The position numbers and the translations under genes are program-made. Positions 1 through 9,371 of a stretch of 64,000 nt of DNA are shown piece by piece (position 1 is the stretch's first letter; every line of letters starts with the position of its first letter). The notes under the pieces are model-generated. The model saw nothing but the letters and a program-made list of their open reading frames with translations, made no database searches and was not told where the DNA came from. The stretch comes from Spartobacteria bacterium (lineage in GTDB: Bacteria; Verrucomicrobiota; Verrucomicrobiia; Chthoniobacterales; UBA10450): NCBI GenBank assembly GCA_003167365.1, contig PMTM01000008.1:1-64000 (forward strand), written 5' to 3'.

Positions 1-81
1 AAAAAAGGATTGACGATTCTTCCAAAATTTCGTCTTCTTACATTCTTCAGGAAAACTAGAACACGACAAACACAACCTAAC

Positions 82-795
82 ATGAAACGAATTATTGGCT
101 CTCTATTTGCCGTTGCTGCATCCGTTGCCCTGGTGAGCTCCGCCTCTGCTCTAACGTGGATCGAAGTTGGTGATGCAGGCCAAAGTATCGCTACATCCCA
201 GACCCCCATACCTACGAATCAGCCCTTGAACAGCATCTTTGGTTCTTTCCTGAGCACGTCAGACGTCGATATTTTTACCATTTTTATTTCCAATCCGGCC
301 CTGTTCTCGGCGACTACGGTTTTGGGCACAAGCACGCTGATAGATACGTCGCTTTCCCTTTTCAATTCGAGCGGTCTACCGGTTTATATGAACGATGATG
401 CCGCCGGTGGCGGCACGATTCAGTCGACGCTGCCCGCGGGGAATGCCCTTGGGCCGCAAACGGCTGGTATTTATTATCTTGCCATCAGTCTTTCGGACAA
501 CGAGCCGGTCAACTTCGCCAATCAGCTTCTCTTTGCCTTGGGGGCTTCGACATCTGTGCGCGGACCAAATCCGATTGCCACGGGCCCGCTCGTCAACTGG
601 GATTCGAGCGGCGTGGCGGCTGGTTCCACGATTGGTGCTTACCAAATCAATCTAACCGGCGCGTCGACTGTGCCGGAACCTTCCGTTCCTGCTACATTTA
701 TTCTGGGCAGCTTGGTCAGCGCGGGAATATTTTTCGCACGTAAACGCCGCCGCTTTGGCGCGCACTTCTTTCTTAGGGGCGAAAATTTCCCATAA
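82..795 (+). CDS. PEP-CTERM sorting domain protein, secreted
   Basis: 237-residue exported protein. The N-terminus is a signal peptide (MKR, then a hydrophobic stretch ending near ASA at about residue 23). The C-terminus carries the PEP-CTERM signal: VPEP at residues 197-200, a hydrophobic helix at about 203-220, then the basic cluster RKRRR. In this family the signal is processed by an exosortase-like enzyme and the protein is surface-associated or exported with extracellular polymer. The middle part is rich in Ser, Thr, Gly and Asn and contains a DVDIF stretch like those of pre-peptidase/beta-sandwich domains; I cannot assign a binding function. An in-frame TTG at 10 would add 24 residues ahead of the signal peptide, so the ATG at 82 is preferred. 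A 13-residue tail after the basic cluster is longer than usual. Confidence 0.85.
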   Translation: MKRIIGSLFAVAASVALVSSASALTWIEVGDAGQSIATSQTPIPTNQPLNSIFGSFLSTSDVDIFTIFISNPALFSATTVLGTSTLIDTSLSLFNSSGLPVYMNDDAAGGGTIQSTLPAGNALGPQTAGIYYLAISLSDNEPVNFANQLLFALGASTSVRGPNPIATGPLVNWDSSGVAAGSTIGAYQINLTGASTVPEPSVPATFILGSLVSAGIFFARKRRRFGAHFFLRGENFP

Positions 796-809
796 ACATT
801 AAAAAAAGC

Positions 810-838
810 TTGCACTCGTACGGACGATTTCATATCAC
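810..838 (+). promoter_or_regulatory. possible sigma70-type promoter for the S8-like peptidase
   Basis: TTGCAC at 810-815 and TATCAC at 833-838 are separated by 17 bases, 45 bases before the ATG at 883. Both hexamers are imperfect, so this is a guess from spacing and position. No Shine-Dalgarno sequence is visible in the A-rich leader. Confidence 0.3.
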
Positions 839-882
839 CGCCGGACTGCGGGGAGTTAGGTAAAAAAAGAAAAATTAACAAA

Positions 883-3800
883 ATGAAAAAACATATCTCT
901 GTGATTGGACGCGCGCTTCCTGTTGGAGCGCTCTTTGCACTTCTGGCCAGCTCTGTTTTCGCGACCGACGTTCCTCAAAATCTCGGCAACGGTTTGGACA
1001 AATTGGTGGCCAGCAACCTCGCCTTGAAAGCACAAGCGAAGGGTGGCCGGACATCTGCCATCGCGCAGTTTAATGGCTATGCCACTGAAGAGGCCGCGAA
1101 TGCTGCGGCCAGCGCCATTGCCGATCTCGCGACGAATCGATTTCTCGTGGATATTCATCCGAACGGCCGAGTGCCCTTTCAACAACTTAAAGATACGCTG
1201 ACTTCGAAGTTCTCGTCGCTCACGATCACAGCGACCGATACGAAGTATCGGGGAGTGGGCATGATCGAGGGTTATATCTCTATCGATGATGTGCCGGCTC
1301 TCGCGAATACCTTGGGAGTTACTTCGGTTCAACTGGGCATTAAGCCCTATCATAAGAAGACAGCAGTGCCTATCAGCCCGGTCCAACCGCAGCTCGGTCC
1401 AGTCGTTAGCGCGGCTCTTACCTTACTGGGCACAACCTTCGACCAAGGTGTAACTCAGCACCGGGTCGATCAGATTGACCAAATTTATAACCCGGCCGCG
1501 TCGTTCAATTACGACGGCAACGGACTCCAGGTTGGATGTCTGTCCGATAGTTTCAGTACCAGTGGTTCTGGGGCAGGTGGAGCCACAGACCAAGCTGCCG
1601 GAAATCTGCCAGGCTCGGCCAGTCCTTACAACACAACCCCCGTCGTTAATCTTCAGGATGAACCGGGCGGCACGGATGAAGGCCGCGGCATGTGTCAGAT
1701 CGTCTATAAGATGGCGCCGAGAGCGAAGCTCGCTTTTGCGACTGCTGATACGGGCGAGCTCGGTTTTGCCAATAACATTCGTGCGCTCGCTGGTTTGGCC
1801 GGCTTCACTTATCCCAACCAAACCTTCAAAGCTGACGCGGTTTGTGACGACGTTGGCTACTACGACGAGCCAATCTTTCAAGACGGAATCATCGCGGATG
1901 GTATTGACGATGTTGCTGCCGCGGGCGTCTCGTACTTCTCGTCGGCCTCGAACGATATCGGCACAAATGGCTATGCTTCCACTTTCAATGTGGTTCCTAA
2001 CGGCACCGGACTGACGGCTGCGGCCGGCAATACCGCGCTTGTTGGCACGAACATCAACCTCACCGGCGTGCCGGCAGGTCTGTACGCGGGCGGATTCCAC
2101 AATTTCAATCCGAATGCCGGCCAACAGGATGTTGCCCAGACGTGGTCTCTTCCGAGCGGCGCGCAGACCGTTGCATTCCAGTGGGACGATCCGTACGATC
2201 AAAACACTGCGCCAGTTCTCGATATGCCGGCGATCTACCACAACACGGGATCGATCTTAACAACCACCGGGACACTCGTTACTTACTCGGACGTTCCTGC
2301 GCTGACAGCTGGCCAGCTCTATGAGATCCAGGAACACGCCACCAGCGGCAGTTTTGATGGTCAGGTCTACGTGTACGACCCAAGTAACAATCTCATAGTG
2401 TTTCAGGACAATGGAATTGATGAAACAGTAAACTTCTATGCACCGGTTACGGGCGTATATACAATTAAGATCGGTGCTTACAGCACAACCACCGGTACCT
2501 TTACTGTCGATGTCTATCACGCAGAAGGCTTCACTGGAACGACGATTACATCGAATTGGAGCCTCCTGACGTTCCGCATCGACACCGGCGCGTATATTTC
2601 TGCCAGTTCTCTTACGGCAAATACCTTCGCGACGAATGAACCTATCCAATTAGGATCGGTCACGAGACCTAGCGGCCAGACCGGCGTGCAATTTGTCTTT
2701 GCTCGTTCGAATATTCCGCCAGCCTCACCACAGCCAGCCAGTCACTTCCGGCTATCGGATCCAGGCAATGGAGCCGGGAGCATTGGGCCGGTGGAATACT
2801 TCACCTATGACTCGTTTATGACCGGCGGTCACGACTCTGCTGCGGGGTGCAACGGGATGGCTGCCTACAGTGTTTTCCGCCCGAGTATTCCGGAATCTTA
2901 TACCTCGCCCGGCCCGGTCATAATCTACTTCGACAAGAGCAATAATCGTTTGGCGACACCAACTATTCGCCTCCAGCCAACCCTCGCGGCGGCGGACGGA
3001 GCCAACCAGACTTGGACCGGGGGTGATTCAACCTCGGACGGTGATAGCACGGGAAACTTCTCTGGAACCAGCGCGGCTGGTCCGCACGCGGCTGCCATCG
3101 CAGCATTGGTGCTCCAGGCGCACGGCGGTACCGGTTCGGTGACGCCTACGCAGATGACTAGCATCTTAACGCGAAGCACCTTCCTGCATGATCTGGATCC
3201 GTGCTATGTCAGTGGCACGGCCAAGGCTGCCAACGGCGGCAAGTTAACGATTACGGTCAACAGCGATAGCAGCACCATCGCCGTGCCGGCTGGAAGCAAT
3301 CCAGCGATTACTACCGGCGGATTGGGACTTCAGGACGTTAACTCTTGGAACGTTGCTTATGTTGGGCCTGGCTTCCTAACGAGCCTTACCTTCAATCCGT
3401 CAGGCACTGCGGCGACCGCAGGTAGCCCGACCAGCGGTAACAACGGCGTGGATGCCACTAACACCTACTTCAGCAACGTTTATCCTGGCATGGTCTTCAT
3501 GCCGGCGACCAAGGCATTCACCCTTGGCACGTTGACCGGCCTCGTGGCTGCCGACGTGACGGTTCCGCTGAGCACAACGCCTTACACCGGATTCAGTAAT
3601 CTGGCTCCGCTACCATCTAACGGCACGAGCCAGTTCTGGACGATGGCGATTGGATTCCCGAACGCGAACTTCACTGGTGGTAAGTCGATTCACTTCACCG
3701 TGGGTCGTGGCCAGCAGCATTCGTCGACCGTTGGAACCTTCGCATCTCCAACGGGTGGCCTGCCATTCGCGGGTCCAAATAGCGGCACGACAGCGTCTAA

Positions 3801-4011
3801 TCCCACAGCGGATCTCCTCGGTGGCGGCGTGCTGATACCTGAAGGCACGGTTACTACGACCGGCATGGCCTTCAGTGGTACGGTGAGCGATGGGGTGAAC
3901 TCCTACCCATTCAGTGGGACTTTGAATAACCGAATCGGAAGCGGTTACTCAGTCCAGGACGGCTACGGCTTCATCAATGCGCAAACAGCTGTTTCGGCGC
4001 CGATTCAATAA
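883..4011 (+). CDS. secreted S8-like serine peptidase with S/E/D-type catalytic residues
   Basis: 1042-residue secreted protein with a signal peptide (positive start, hydrophobic core to about residue 28). Subtilase-type motifs are present: Asp in LSDSF (D222), the oxyanion-type Asn in SASND, and the nucleophile in SGTSAAGPH (S727). Where subtilases carry the catalytic His there is DEGRG with E266, as in a group of verrucomicrobial and planctomycete S8 relatives, giving a sedolisin-like Ser-Glu-Asp set. A long insert lies between E266 and S727; about residues 490-545 look like a PPC-type beta domain (VYVYDPSNN, then GVYTIKIG). The C-terminal 250 residues are Gly/Ser/Thr-rich and probably a surface module. 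The gene is monocistronic, with a strong terminator 22 bases after the stop. Substrate unknown. Confidence 0.85.
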   Translation: MKKHISVIGRALPVGALFALLASSVFATDVPQNLGNGLDKLVASNLALKAQAKGGRTSAIAQFNGYATEEAANAAASAIADLATNRFLVDIHPNGRVPFQQLKDTLTSKFSSLTITATDTKYRGVGMIEGYISIDDVPALANTLGVTSVQLGIKPYHKKTAVPISPVQPQLGPVVSAALTLLGTTFDQGVTQHRVDQIDQIYNPAASFNYDGNGLQVGCLSDSFSTSGSGAGGATDQAAGNLPGSASPYNTTPVVNLQDEPGGTDEGRGMCQIVYKMAPRAKLAFATADTGELGFANNIRALAGLAGFTYPNQTFKADAVCDDVGYYDEPIFQDGIIADGIDDVAAAGVSYFSSASNDIGTNGYASTFNVVPNGTGLTAAAGNTALVGTNINLTGVPAGLYAGGFHNFNPNAGQQDVAQTWSLPSGAQTVAFQWDDPYDQNTAPVLDMPAIYHNTGSILTTTGTLVTYSDVPALTAGQLYEIQEHATSGSFDGQVYVYDPSNNLIVFQDNGIDETVNFYAPVTGVYTIKIGAYSTTTGTFTVDVYHAEGFTGTTITSNWSLLTFRIDTGAYISASSLTANTFATNEPIQLGSVTRPSGQTGVQFVFARSNIPPASPQPASHFRLSDPGNGAGSIGPVEYFTYDSFMTGGHDSAAGCNGMAAYSVFRPSIPESYTSPGPVIIYFDKSNNRLATPTIRLQPTLAAADGANQTWTGGDSTSDGDSTGNFSGTSAAGPHAAAIAALVLQAHGGTGSVTPTQMTSILTRSTFLHDLDPCYVSGTAKAANGGKLTITVNSDSSTIAVPAGSNPAITTGGLGLQDVNSWNVAYVGPGFLTSLTFNPSGTAATAGSPTSGNNGVDATNTYFSNVYPGMVFMPATKAFTLGTLTGLVAADVTVPLSTTPYTGFSNLAPLPSNGTSQFWTMAIGFPNANFTGGKSIHFTVGRGQQHSSTVGTFASPTGGLPFAGPNSGTTASNPTADLLGGGVLIPEGTVTTTGMAFSGTVSDGVNSYPFSGTLNNRIGSGYSVQDGYGFINAQTAVSAPIQ

Positions 4012-4032
4012 CCGGACGCGAAAGTAATTAAC

Positions 4033-4066
4033 AAAACGGCAGGCCGGTTCGCTGGCCTGCCGTTTT
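4033..4066 (+). terminator. intrinsic terminator after the S8-like peptidase
   Basis: A perfect 13-bp stem (4033-4045 paired with 4054-4066) with an 8-base loop; the 3' arm ends in a T run (TTTTT at 4063-4067). It is a classical Rho-independent terminator 22 bases after the stop codon. Confidence 0.9.
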
Positions 4067-4203
4067 TGCTTGTACAACAAAGCGTAGCAAGATCGAAACG
4101 TCACCGGATATTCACCTCATCCAATGAAACATGGGAGCGACCGGTGCTGGCCAGCGTCCTGTCGAAGAGTGCAAAAATCGGGATTTGATTATATAAGATC
4201 TTG

Positions 4204-6423
4204 ATGACTAAGAAGGCGCCTTTCGCCAATTCGATTGGCTCTCGTTGGATGCGGATTGGCATTTGCGTTTTTTTGGTTGCGCTCACGTGGCTGGTCTTTG
4301 GCCAAACCCTTCGGCACGGATTTATCAACTACGACGATCCGGTCTACGTTTATGAAAACCCGGTGGTGACGAGTGGCCTGACTCTGCACGGCATCGGCTG
4401 GGCCTTCACCCACAGTCATTCGGGCAACTGGCACCCACTGACATCGATCTCGCACATGCTGGATTGCCAGTTCTACGGACTAAAGGCTGGCGGCCATCAT
4501 TTCACCAACGTGTTACTGCACACGATTGCGGTGCTCTTGCTCTTTGTCTTGCTCTTACAAATGACAGGCGCACTCTGGCGCAGCGCGTTCGTGGCGGCAG
4601 TCTTTGCCATTCATCCCTTGCGCGTGGAATCGGTCGCGTGGATTGCCGAACGCAAGGACGTCTTGAGCGGAGTCTTGTTCATGCTCACGCTGATCGCGTA
4701 CCTGCGTTACGCGCGTCGTCCCTCACTTGGGCGTTACGCGACGATGTTGGTCTTCTTCGGGTGCGGGCTAATGGCCAAACCGATGTTGGTCACGATCCCG
4801 TTTGTTCTATTGTTGTTGGACTATTGGCCGCTCGGCCGACTCGCACAGTCGCCGCCGTCACATTCTAAAACCAAAGCTGCCAATCCTCGGAAAGATTCGC
4901 CTCGAATCCGGCAATTGATTTTCGAAAAAATTCCGCTCCTCGCGCTCTCGGCCGGATCGTGCATTGCTACGTTGCTGGTGCAGAGACAGGCCATCGGCTC
5001 GGTCAAACATTTTCCACTGGGATTGCGGGCTGGCAACGCGCTCGTCACCTGCATGACCTACATCTGGCAGATGATCTGGCCGGCGGGGTTGGCGCCATTT
5101 TATCCATATCCCGGAAGTCGGATGCTGTTTTGGGAAGTTATCTTTGCGAGCGCGGCGCTGGTTGTCATTACCGTTGCGGCGGTCGCTTTGCGGAAAACGC
5201 GACCTTACTTAATGACAGGTTGGTTTTGGTACTTGGGAATGCTGGTGCCCGTGATCGGTGTAATTCAGGTAGGCTTGCAAGGACACGCCGACCGCTACAC
5301 TTATCTGCCCCAAATCGGTTTGTACATTGTGATCGCGTGGGCAATGGTCGATCTTGTTCGTTCCTGGCGATATCGGCGGCAGATTCTGGGCGTCGCAGCT
5401 GCGTTGGTAATCGCAGCATTGACCTGGCAAACATGGAATCAGACCTCCTATTGGCACGAGAGCGAATCCCTCTGGAGGCACACGCTCGCGGTGAACTCGG
5501 AGGCGGATGTCCCGCACGGGACTCTGGCCGACACTCTTTTCTCCCAGGGCCGCGTGGAGGAAGCGATTCCACATTTCCAAGCGGTCCTGCAATTCGGGCA
5601 CGAATCGCCGGAAAATCAGAGCCATCTTGGTGTCGCTCTTCTCAAAGGAGGGCGAACAGAGGAAGCGATCCGGCATTTGCGCAGGGTTTTGGAAATGGAT
5701 CCTGCCTACATCGAGGGTCATTACAATTTGGGGACCGCTCTTCTCCAAAATGGAGAGCTAAACGAAGCGATCGATCATTTCCAATGGGAGCTGCAAATCG
5801 AACCGGAGCTCGCGGATGCTCATTTCAATCTTGGCAATGCGTTTCTCAAGCAGGGGCGAGTGGATGAGGCGATTGGCGAATACAAAAAAGGGCTGGAACT
5901 CCAGCCTCGGAATTTGGCTGCCTGTTTGAATTTAAGCAGCGCTTTGCTCAGGGAGGGCCAATGGGACGAGGCGGTCGCTTCTTCCGAAAAAGCGCTGGAG
6001 ATTCAGCCCGCGAATTCGGACGCGCACAATAATCTGGCGGTGGCCATGGCAAAAAAAGGCCGCACGCGCGAAGCGATTTTCCATTGGCAAAAAGCGCTGG
6101 AGATTCAGCCGGACAAAGTCGGTAGCCAGGTTTCTCTGGCGCGGGTGCTGGCAACCTCTCCAGACGATTCAATCCGCGACGGCGTTCGGGCGGTGAATCT
6201 GGCCGAGCAAGCGCTTAAGCTTTCTGGAGGAAGAAGTCCTGCCATTCTGCAAACGCTGGCCGCAGCCTACGCCGAGACGGGACAGTTTGCCCGGGCGGTT
6301 GAAACCGCCCGAAGGGCGTTGGAGCTAACCACTGTTCAAGGCAACACCCCCCTGGCGGAAGCGCTCCAAAAGGAGATCGCCCTATACCAGGCGGGTTCGC
6401 CTTACCACGAAACGCCAAAGTAG
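4204..6423 (+). CDS. TMTC-like GT-C membrane protein with C-terminal TPR repeats
   Basis: 739-residue integral membrane protein. The N-terminal half (to about residue 420) has around ten hydrophobic helices and the loop pattern of bacterial TMTC/DUF1736-type GT-C proteins: INYDDP early, NWHPL, then HPLRVESVAW followed by ERKD, and GLMAKPMLVT. The C-terminal half (about 430-690) holds at least seven tetratricopeptide repeats, recognisable by repeated NLG and EAI...F/KAL.P units. Eukaryotic TMTC proteins are O-mannosyltransferases; the bacterial members are mostly uncharacterised, so a sugar transferase acting from a polyprenyl donor is inferred. An in-frame TTG at 4201 immediately precedes the chosen ATG. 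The gene stands alone between a terminator and a long inverted repeat. Confidence 0.8.
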   Translation: MTKKAPFANSIGSRWMRIGICVFLVALTWLVFGQTLRHGFINYDDPVYVYENPVVTSGLTLHGIGWAFTHSHSGNWHPLTSISHMLDCQFYGLKAGGHHFTNVLLHTIAVLLLFVLLLQMTGALWRSAFVAAVFAIHPLRVESVAWIAERKDVLSGVLFMLTLIAYLRYARRPSLGRYATMLVFFGCGLMAKPMLVTIPFVLLLLDYWPLGRLAQSPPSHSKTKAANPRKDSPRIRQLIFEKIPLLALSAGSCIATLLVQRQAIGSVKHFPLGLRAGNALVTCMTYIWQMIWPAGLAPFYPYPGSRMLFWEVIFASAALVVITVAAVALRKTRPYLMTGWFWYLGMLVPVIGVIQVGLQGHADRYTYLPQIGLYIVIAWAMVDLVRSWRYRRQILGVAAALVIAALTWQTWNQTSYWHESESLWRHTLAVNSEADVPHGTLADTLFSQGRVEEAIPHFQAVLQFGHESPENQSHLGVALLKGGRTEEAIRHLRRVLEMDPAYIEGHYNLGTALLQNGELNEAIDHFQWELQIEPELADAHFNLGNAFLKQGRVDEAIGEYKKGLELQPRNLAACLNLSSALLREGQWDEAVASSEKALEIQPANSDAHNNLAVAMAKKGRTREAIFHWQKALEIQPDKVGSQVSLARVLATSPDDSIRDGVRAVNLAEQALKLSGGRSPAILQTLAAAYAETGQFARAVETARRALELTTVQGNTPLAEALQKEIALYQAGSPYHETPK

Positions 6424-6526
6424 TTGTCGCTCTCACTCGGAGCAAAGTTTCGCGGACAGGCGACCAGTCCTGTTCTCCGTGAAGTTTGACGGCACGCATT
6501 CATGAGATCATATTTTGCGCGCTTTC

Positions 6527-6597
6527 GATTGCAGGGCGGGCGCACCGCCTGCCGTAATAATTACGGCAACCCGCTTGAGGTGAGTTGCCCTGCAATC
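6527..6597. repeat. 71-nt nested inverted repeat upstream of typA
   Basis: Outer arms of 11 bp are perfectly complementary (6527-6537 with 6587-6597). Inside lies a second perfect palindrome of two 8-bp arms around one base (6551-6558 and 6560-6567). The G+C-rich spacers can pair partly. It ends 13 bases before the typA ATG, so it would sit in the typA leader if transcribed from upstream. It looks like a REP/MITE-type intergenic repeat or a leader structure. There is no T run in the plus direction, so it is not a normal terminator. Confidence 0.6.
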
Positions 6598-6610
6598 ACG
6601 AGAATTTCCC

Positions 6611-8416
6611 ATGGATAAAATCCGCAACATCGCCATTATTGCGCACGTCGATCACGGCAAGACTACGCTCGTCGATCAATTGTTGCGGCAATCGGGCACG
6701 TTTCGCTCCAATCAAAAGATTGAGGAACGCGTGATGGATTCGATGGATCTCGAACGGGAAAAGGGAATCACGATTCGCGCGAAGAACGCTGCGTTCCATT
6801 GGAAAGATTATCGCATCAATATCGTCGACACACCTGGTCATGCCGATTTCGGCGGTGAAGTCGAGCGGATCATGAAGATGGTCGACGGCGTCCTGCTCGT
6901 GGTGGACGCACACGACGGTCCACAAGCGCAGACGCGCTTTGTCTTGCGCAAGGCGATGGAAAATCGCGTAAGACCGATCGTCGTCATTAACAAGATCGAC
7001 AGGGAAAATGCGCGTCCGCACAAAGTGCTCGATATGGTGTTCGATCTCTTCGTCGAACTAAAAGCCACCGACGAGCAGCTCGATTTCCCGGTCATTTACG
7101 CGAGCGCGAAAGATGGATTTGCCATGCGCGAGTTGCATGACAATAGCGAGGACATGACCCCGCTTTTTCAAGCCATCGTCGAGCATGTTCCGCCGCCTAC
7201 AGTCTCCGACGATCCGTTTTTCCAAATGCTCGTGTCGAATCTACACTACAGCGATTATCTTGGCCGAATCGCGTTGGGTCGCATCGTTAGCGGACGTGTA
7301 TCGGTGGGCGACTCCATTGTGTGCATTCATCGCGATCAACGTCGAGAGCGCGCCACTGTAACTACGCTTTTCACTTATGAAGGGCTCCAGCAAGTTGAGA
7401 CCAAGCACGCGAATGCCGGCGAGATCATTGGCCTTACCGGTTTCGAGGATGTTTACATCGGCGAAACTCTGACTGATCGCGAGGAACGCGCTCCTTTACA
7501 GTTTGTGGATATTGATCCGCCGACCATACGGATGCGCATTCTGGTGAACGATTCACCGTTCGCCGGTCGGGAGGGAAAATTTGTTACCGCGCGACATATC
7601 AAAGAACGGTTGGTGCGCGAGACGCGTGGAAATGTATCGCTGCAGGTGAACGATACCGACACGGCCGGTGCGTTCGAAATCAATGCCCGCGGCGAGATGC
7701 AGATCGCCATTCTGGTTGAACAGATGAGGCGCGAAGGTTACGAAGTGATGGTTTCCCGTCCGGAAGTAATTTTCCATCATGAGAACGGCGACCTGCTCGA
7801 ACCGATCGAGAATCTATATGTCGATCTTCCGGCGGAGAACCTTGGCGACGTTGTCCAATCGCTGGCGGCGCGCAAGGGCGAGATCGTGCACATGGATCAT
7901 CACACCACGCGAGTTTCGGTTGAAGCGATTATTCCCACGCGGGGCCTAATTGGGTTCGAAACCGACTTGGTGAACCTGACGCGCGGCGAAGGCTTGATGA
8001 GTCATCTGTTTCGCGAGTACGCGCCTTTTAGAGGCGAGATCGAGGGACGCAATCGCGGCGTCATGGTCTCGATGGAAGCGGGCACCAGCACCGCTTACGC
8101 ACTGAATAACATTCAAGAACGCGGACGGATATTCATCGGGCCGCAGGAAGATGTTTATACCGGAATGATCGTCGGTGAAAATGCGCGGCCGGAAGACTTG
8201 CCGGTCAATCCCTGCAAAGCGAAACACCTTACGAACATGAGATCGCAAGGTGATGGTAAAGGCATTCAACTCGAAGCGCCATTGCGGATGAGTCTCGAAC
8301 GCGCCATTGAGTACATCGGTATCGACGAATACGTGGAAGCGACACCGAAATCGCTCCGCTTGCGCAAGCGGATTCTGGATGCGACGGCCCGAAAACGCGC
8401 TCCGGTTGCTGTTTGA
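6611..8416 (+). CDS. typA: ribosome-associated GTPase TypA/BipA
   Basis: 601 residues, the normal family length. G1 AHVDHGKTT is at residues 11-19, G2 lies in the EKGITI region, G3 DTPGHADF at about 76-83 and G4 NKID at about 130. EF-G-like domains III and V follow (RGEMQIAIL, then the ARKGEI and RGLIGFETD regions) and the BipA C-terminal domain ends the protein ([11 protein letters not shown] near the end). BipA binds the ribosome and is needed for 50S assembly and growth at low temperature or under stress. It is transcribed alone here, 187 bases after the TMTC-like gene, with the inverted repeat just ahead of its start. Confidence 0.97.
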   Translation: MDKIRNIAIIAHVDHGKTTLVDQLLRQSGTFRSNQKIEERVMDSMDLEREKGITIRAKNAAFHWKDYRINIVDTPGHADFGGEVERIMKMVDGVLLVVDAHDGPQAQTRFVLRKAMENRVRPIVVINKIDRENARPHKVLDMVFDLFVELKATDEQLDFPVIYASAKDGFAMRELHDNSEDMTPLFQAIVEHVPPPTVSDDPFFQMLVSNLHYSDYLGRIALGRIVSGRVSVGDSIVCIHRDQRRERATVTTLFTYEGLQQVETKHANAGEIIGLTGFEDVYIGETLTDREERAPLQFVDIDPPTIRMRILVNDSPFAGREGKFVTARHIKERLVRETRGNVSLQVNDTDTAGAFEINARGEMQIAILVEQMRREGYEVMVSRPEVIFHHENGDLLEPIENLYVDLPAENLGDVVQSLAARKGEIVHMDHHTTRVSVEAIIPTRGLIGFETDLVNLTRGEGLMSHLFREYAPFRGEIEGRNRGVMVSMEAGTSTAYALNNIQERGRIFIGPQEDVYTGMIVGENARPEDLPVNPCKAKHLTNMRSQGDGKGIQLEAPLRMSLERAIEYIGIDEYVEATPKSLRLRKRILDATARKRAPVAV

Positions 8417-8552
8417 CAAAAATGCTCACTCGCACTTGAATATTCCTCGTTAGTTCGCCTCCTCGCCAGCCATTCGCTCGCGAGGTCGCATCTCGAATCT
8501 AACTCTTTTTGTTATCAGTTTTCTGGTCAGGAATAATTAACTCTGCACCGTT

Positions 8553-9308
8553 ATGTCGGGACATAGCAAATGGTCGAAGGTCAAGCGTTTCAAGGGAGCG
8601 ATCGACACGAAACGCGGTCAGATCTTCAGCAAGTTGTCGAAGGAAATTTCCATCGCCGCAAAAACCGGCGGGGGCGATCCCGATGGCAATCCGCGTTTAC
8701 GCAGTGCGATCCAGACCGCGCGCGCGCAGAGCATGCCGAACGACAACGTCGAGCGCGCGATCAAGCGCGGCACTGGCGAAGGAAGCGAAGCGCAGCATTT
8801 CGATGAGATTGTTTACGAGGGCTACGGACCGGGCGGTGTGGCGGTGATTGTCGAAGCGGCCACCGACAACAAGAACCGGACTGCGGCCGAGATTCGGAGC
8901 ATCTTCAGCAAGAACGACGGCAATCTGGCTACGACCGGAAGCGTTTCATATATGTTCCATAGGAAGGGACAAATAACCGTTCCTCGCGGAACAATTGTGG
9001 AAGATCGGATTTTGGAGCTGGCCCTCGAGGCCGGAGCCGAAGAGTTGACAACCGAGGAGGATGAGTATGTTATTACCACTTCCCATGATCAGCTCTACGC
9101 CGTAGCTGATGCGCTCAAAAAAGCGGGCGTAACGACCGATGGGCAAAAGTTTACGTTCATTCCCGATACGACTATCCCGATTGCCGACGAGGCGGTCGCG
9201 CGGCAGATCATGCGCCTGTGCGATGCCCTCGAGGAAGATGATGACGTGCAAAACGTCTATTCGAATCTAGACATTCCCGACGAATTGCTGGCCCGGTTGC
9301 CGGCCTAG
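8553..9308 (+). CDS. yebC: YebC/PmpR family protein
   Basis: 251 residues, typical length for the YebC/TACO1 family. The diagnostic start MSGHSKWSKVKRFKG is present, followed by the RLRSAIQTARAQSMP and YEGYGPGGVA motifs and the acidic C-terminal domain (EEDDDVQNVYSNLDIP). Members bind DNA as regulators in some bacteria, and more recent work shows a role at the ribosome relieving polyproline stalling; which applies here cannot be read from sequence. It lies 136 bases after typA and 63 bases before rho on the same strand, so it may be co-transcribed with rho. Confidence 0.96.
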   Translation: MSGHSKWSKVKRFKGAIDTKRGQIFSKLSKEISIAAKTGGGDPDGNPRLRSAIQTARAQSMPNDNVERAIKRGTGEGSEAQHFDEIVYEGYGPGGVAVIVEAATDNKNRTAAEIRSIFSKNDGNLATTGSVSYMFHRKGQITVPRGTIVEDRILELALEAGAEELTTEEDEYVITTSHDQLYAVADALKKAGVTTDGQKFTFIPDTTIPIADEAVARQIMRLCDALEEDDDVQNVYSNLDIPDELLARLPA

Positions 9309-9371
9309 AAGATTGCTTTTGAGATTTTGCGACGTGCGCTCGCCGCGGCGAGCGACAAGCCCCTTTTGATT

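Noticed and set aside
1423-2241. Minus-strand frame of 272 codons inside the S8-like peptidase gene
   Set aside because: Shadow of the strongly motif-supported plus-strand gene.
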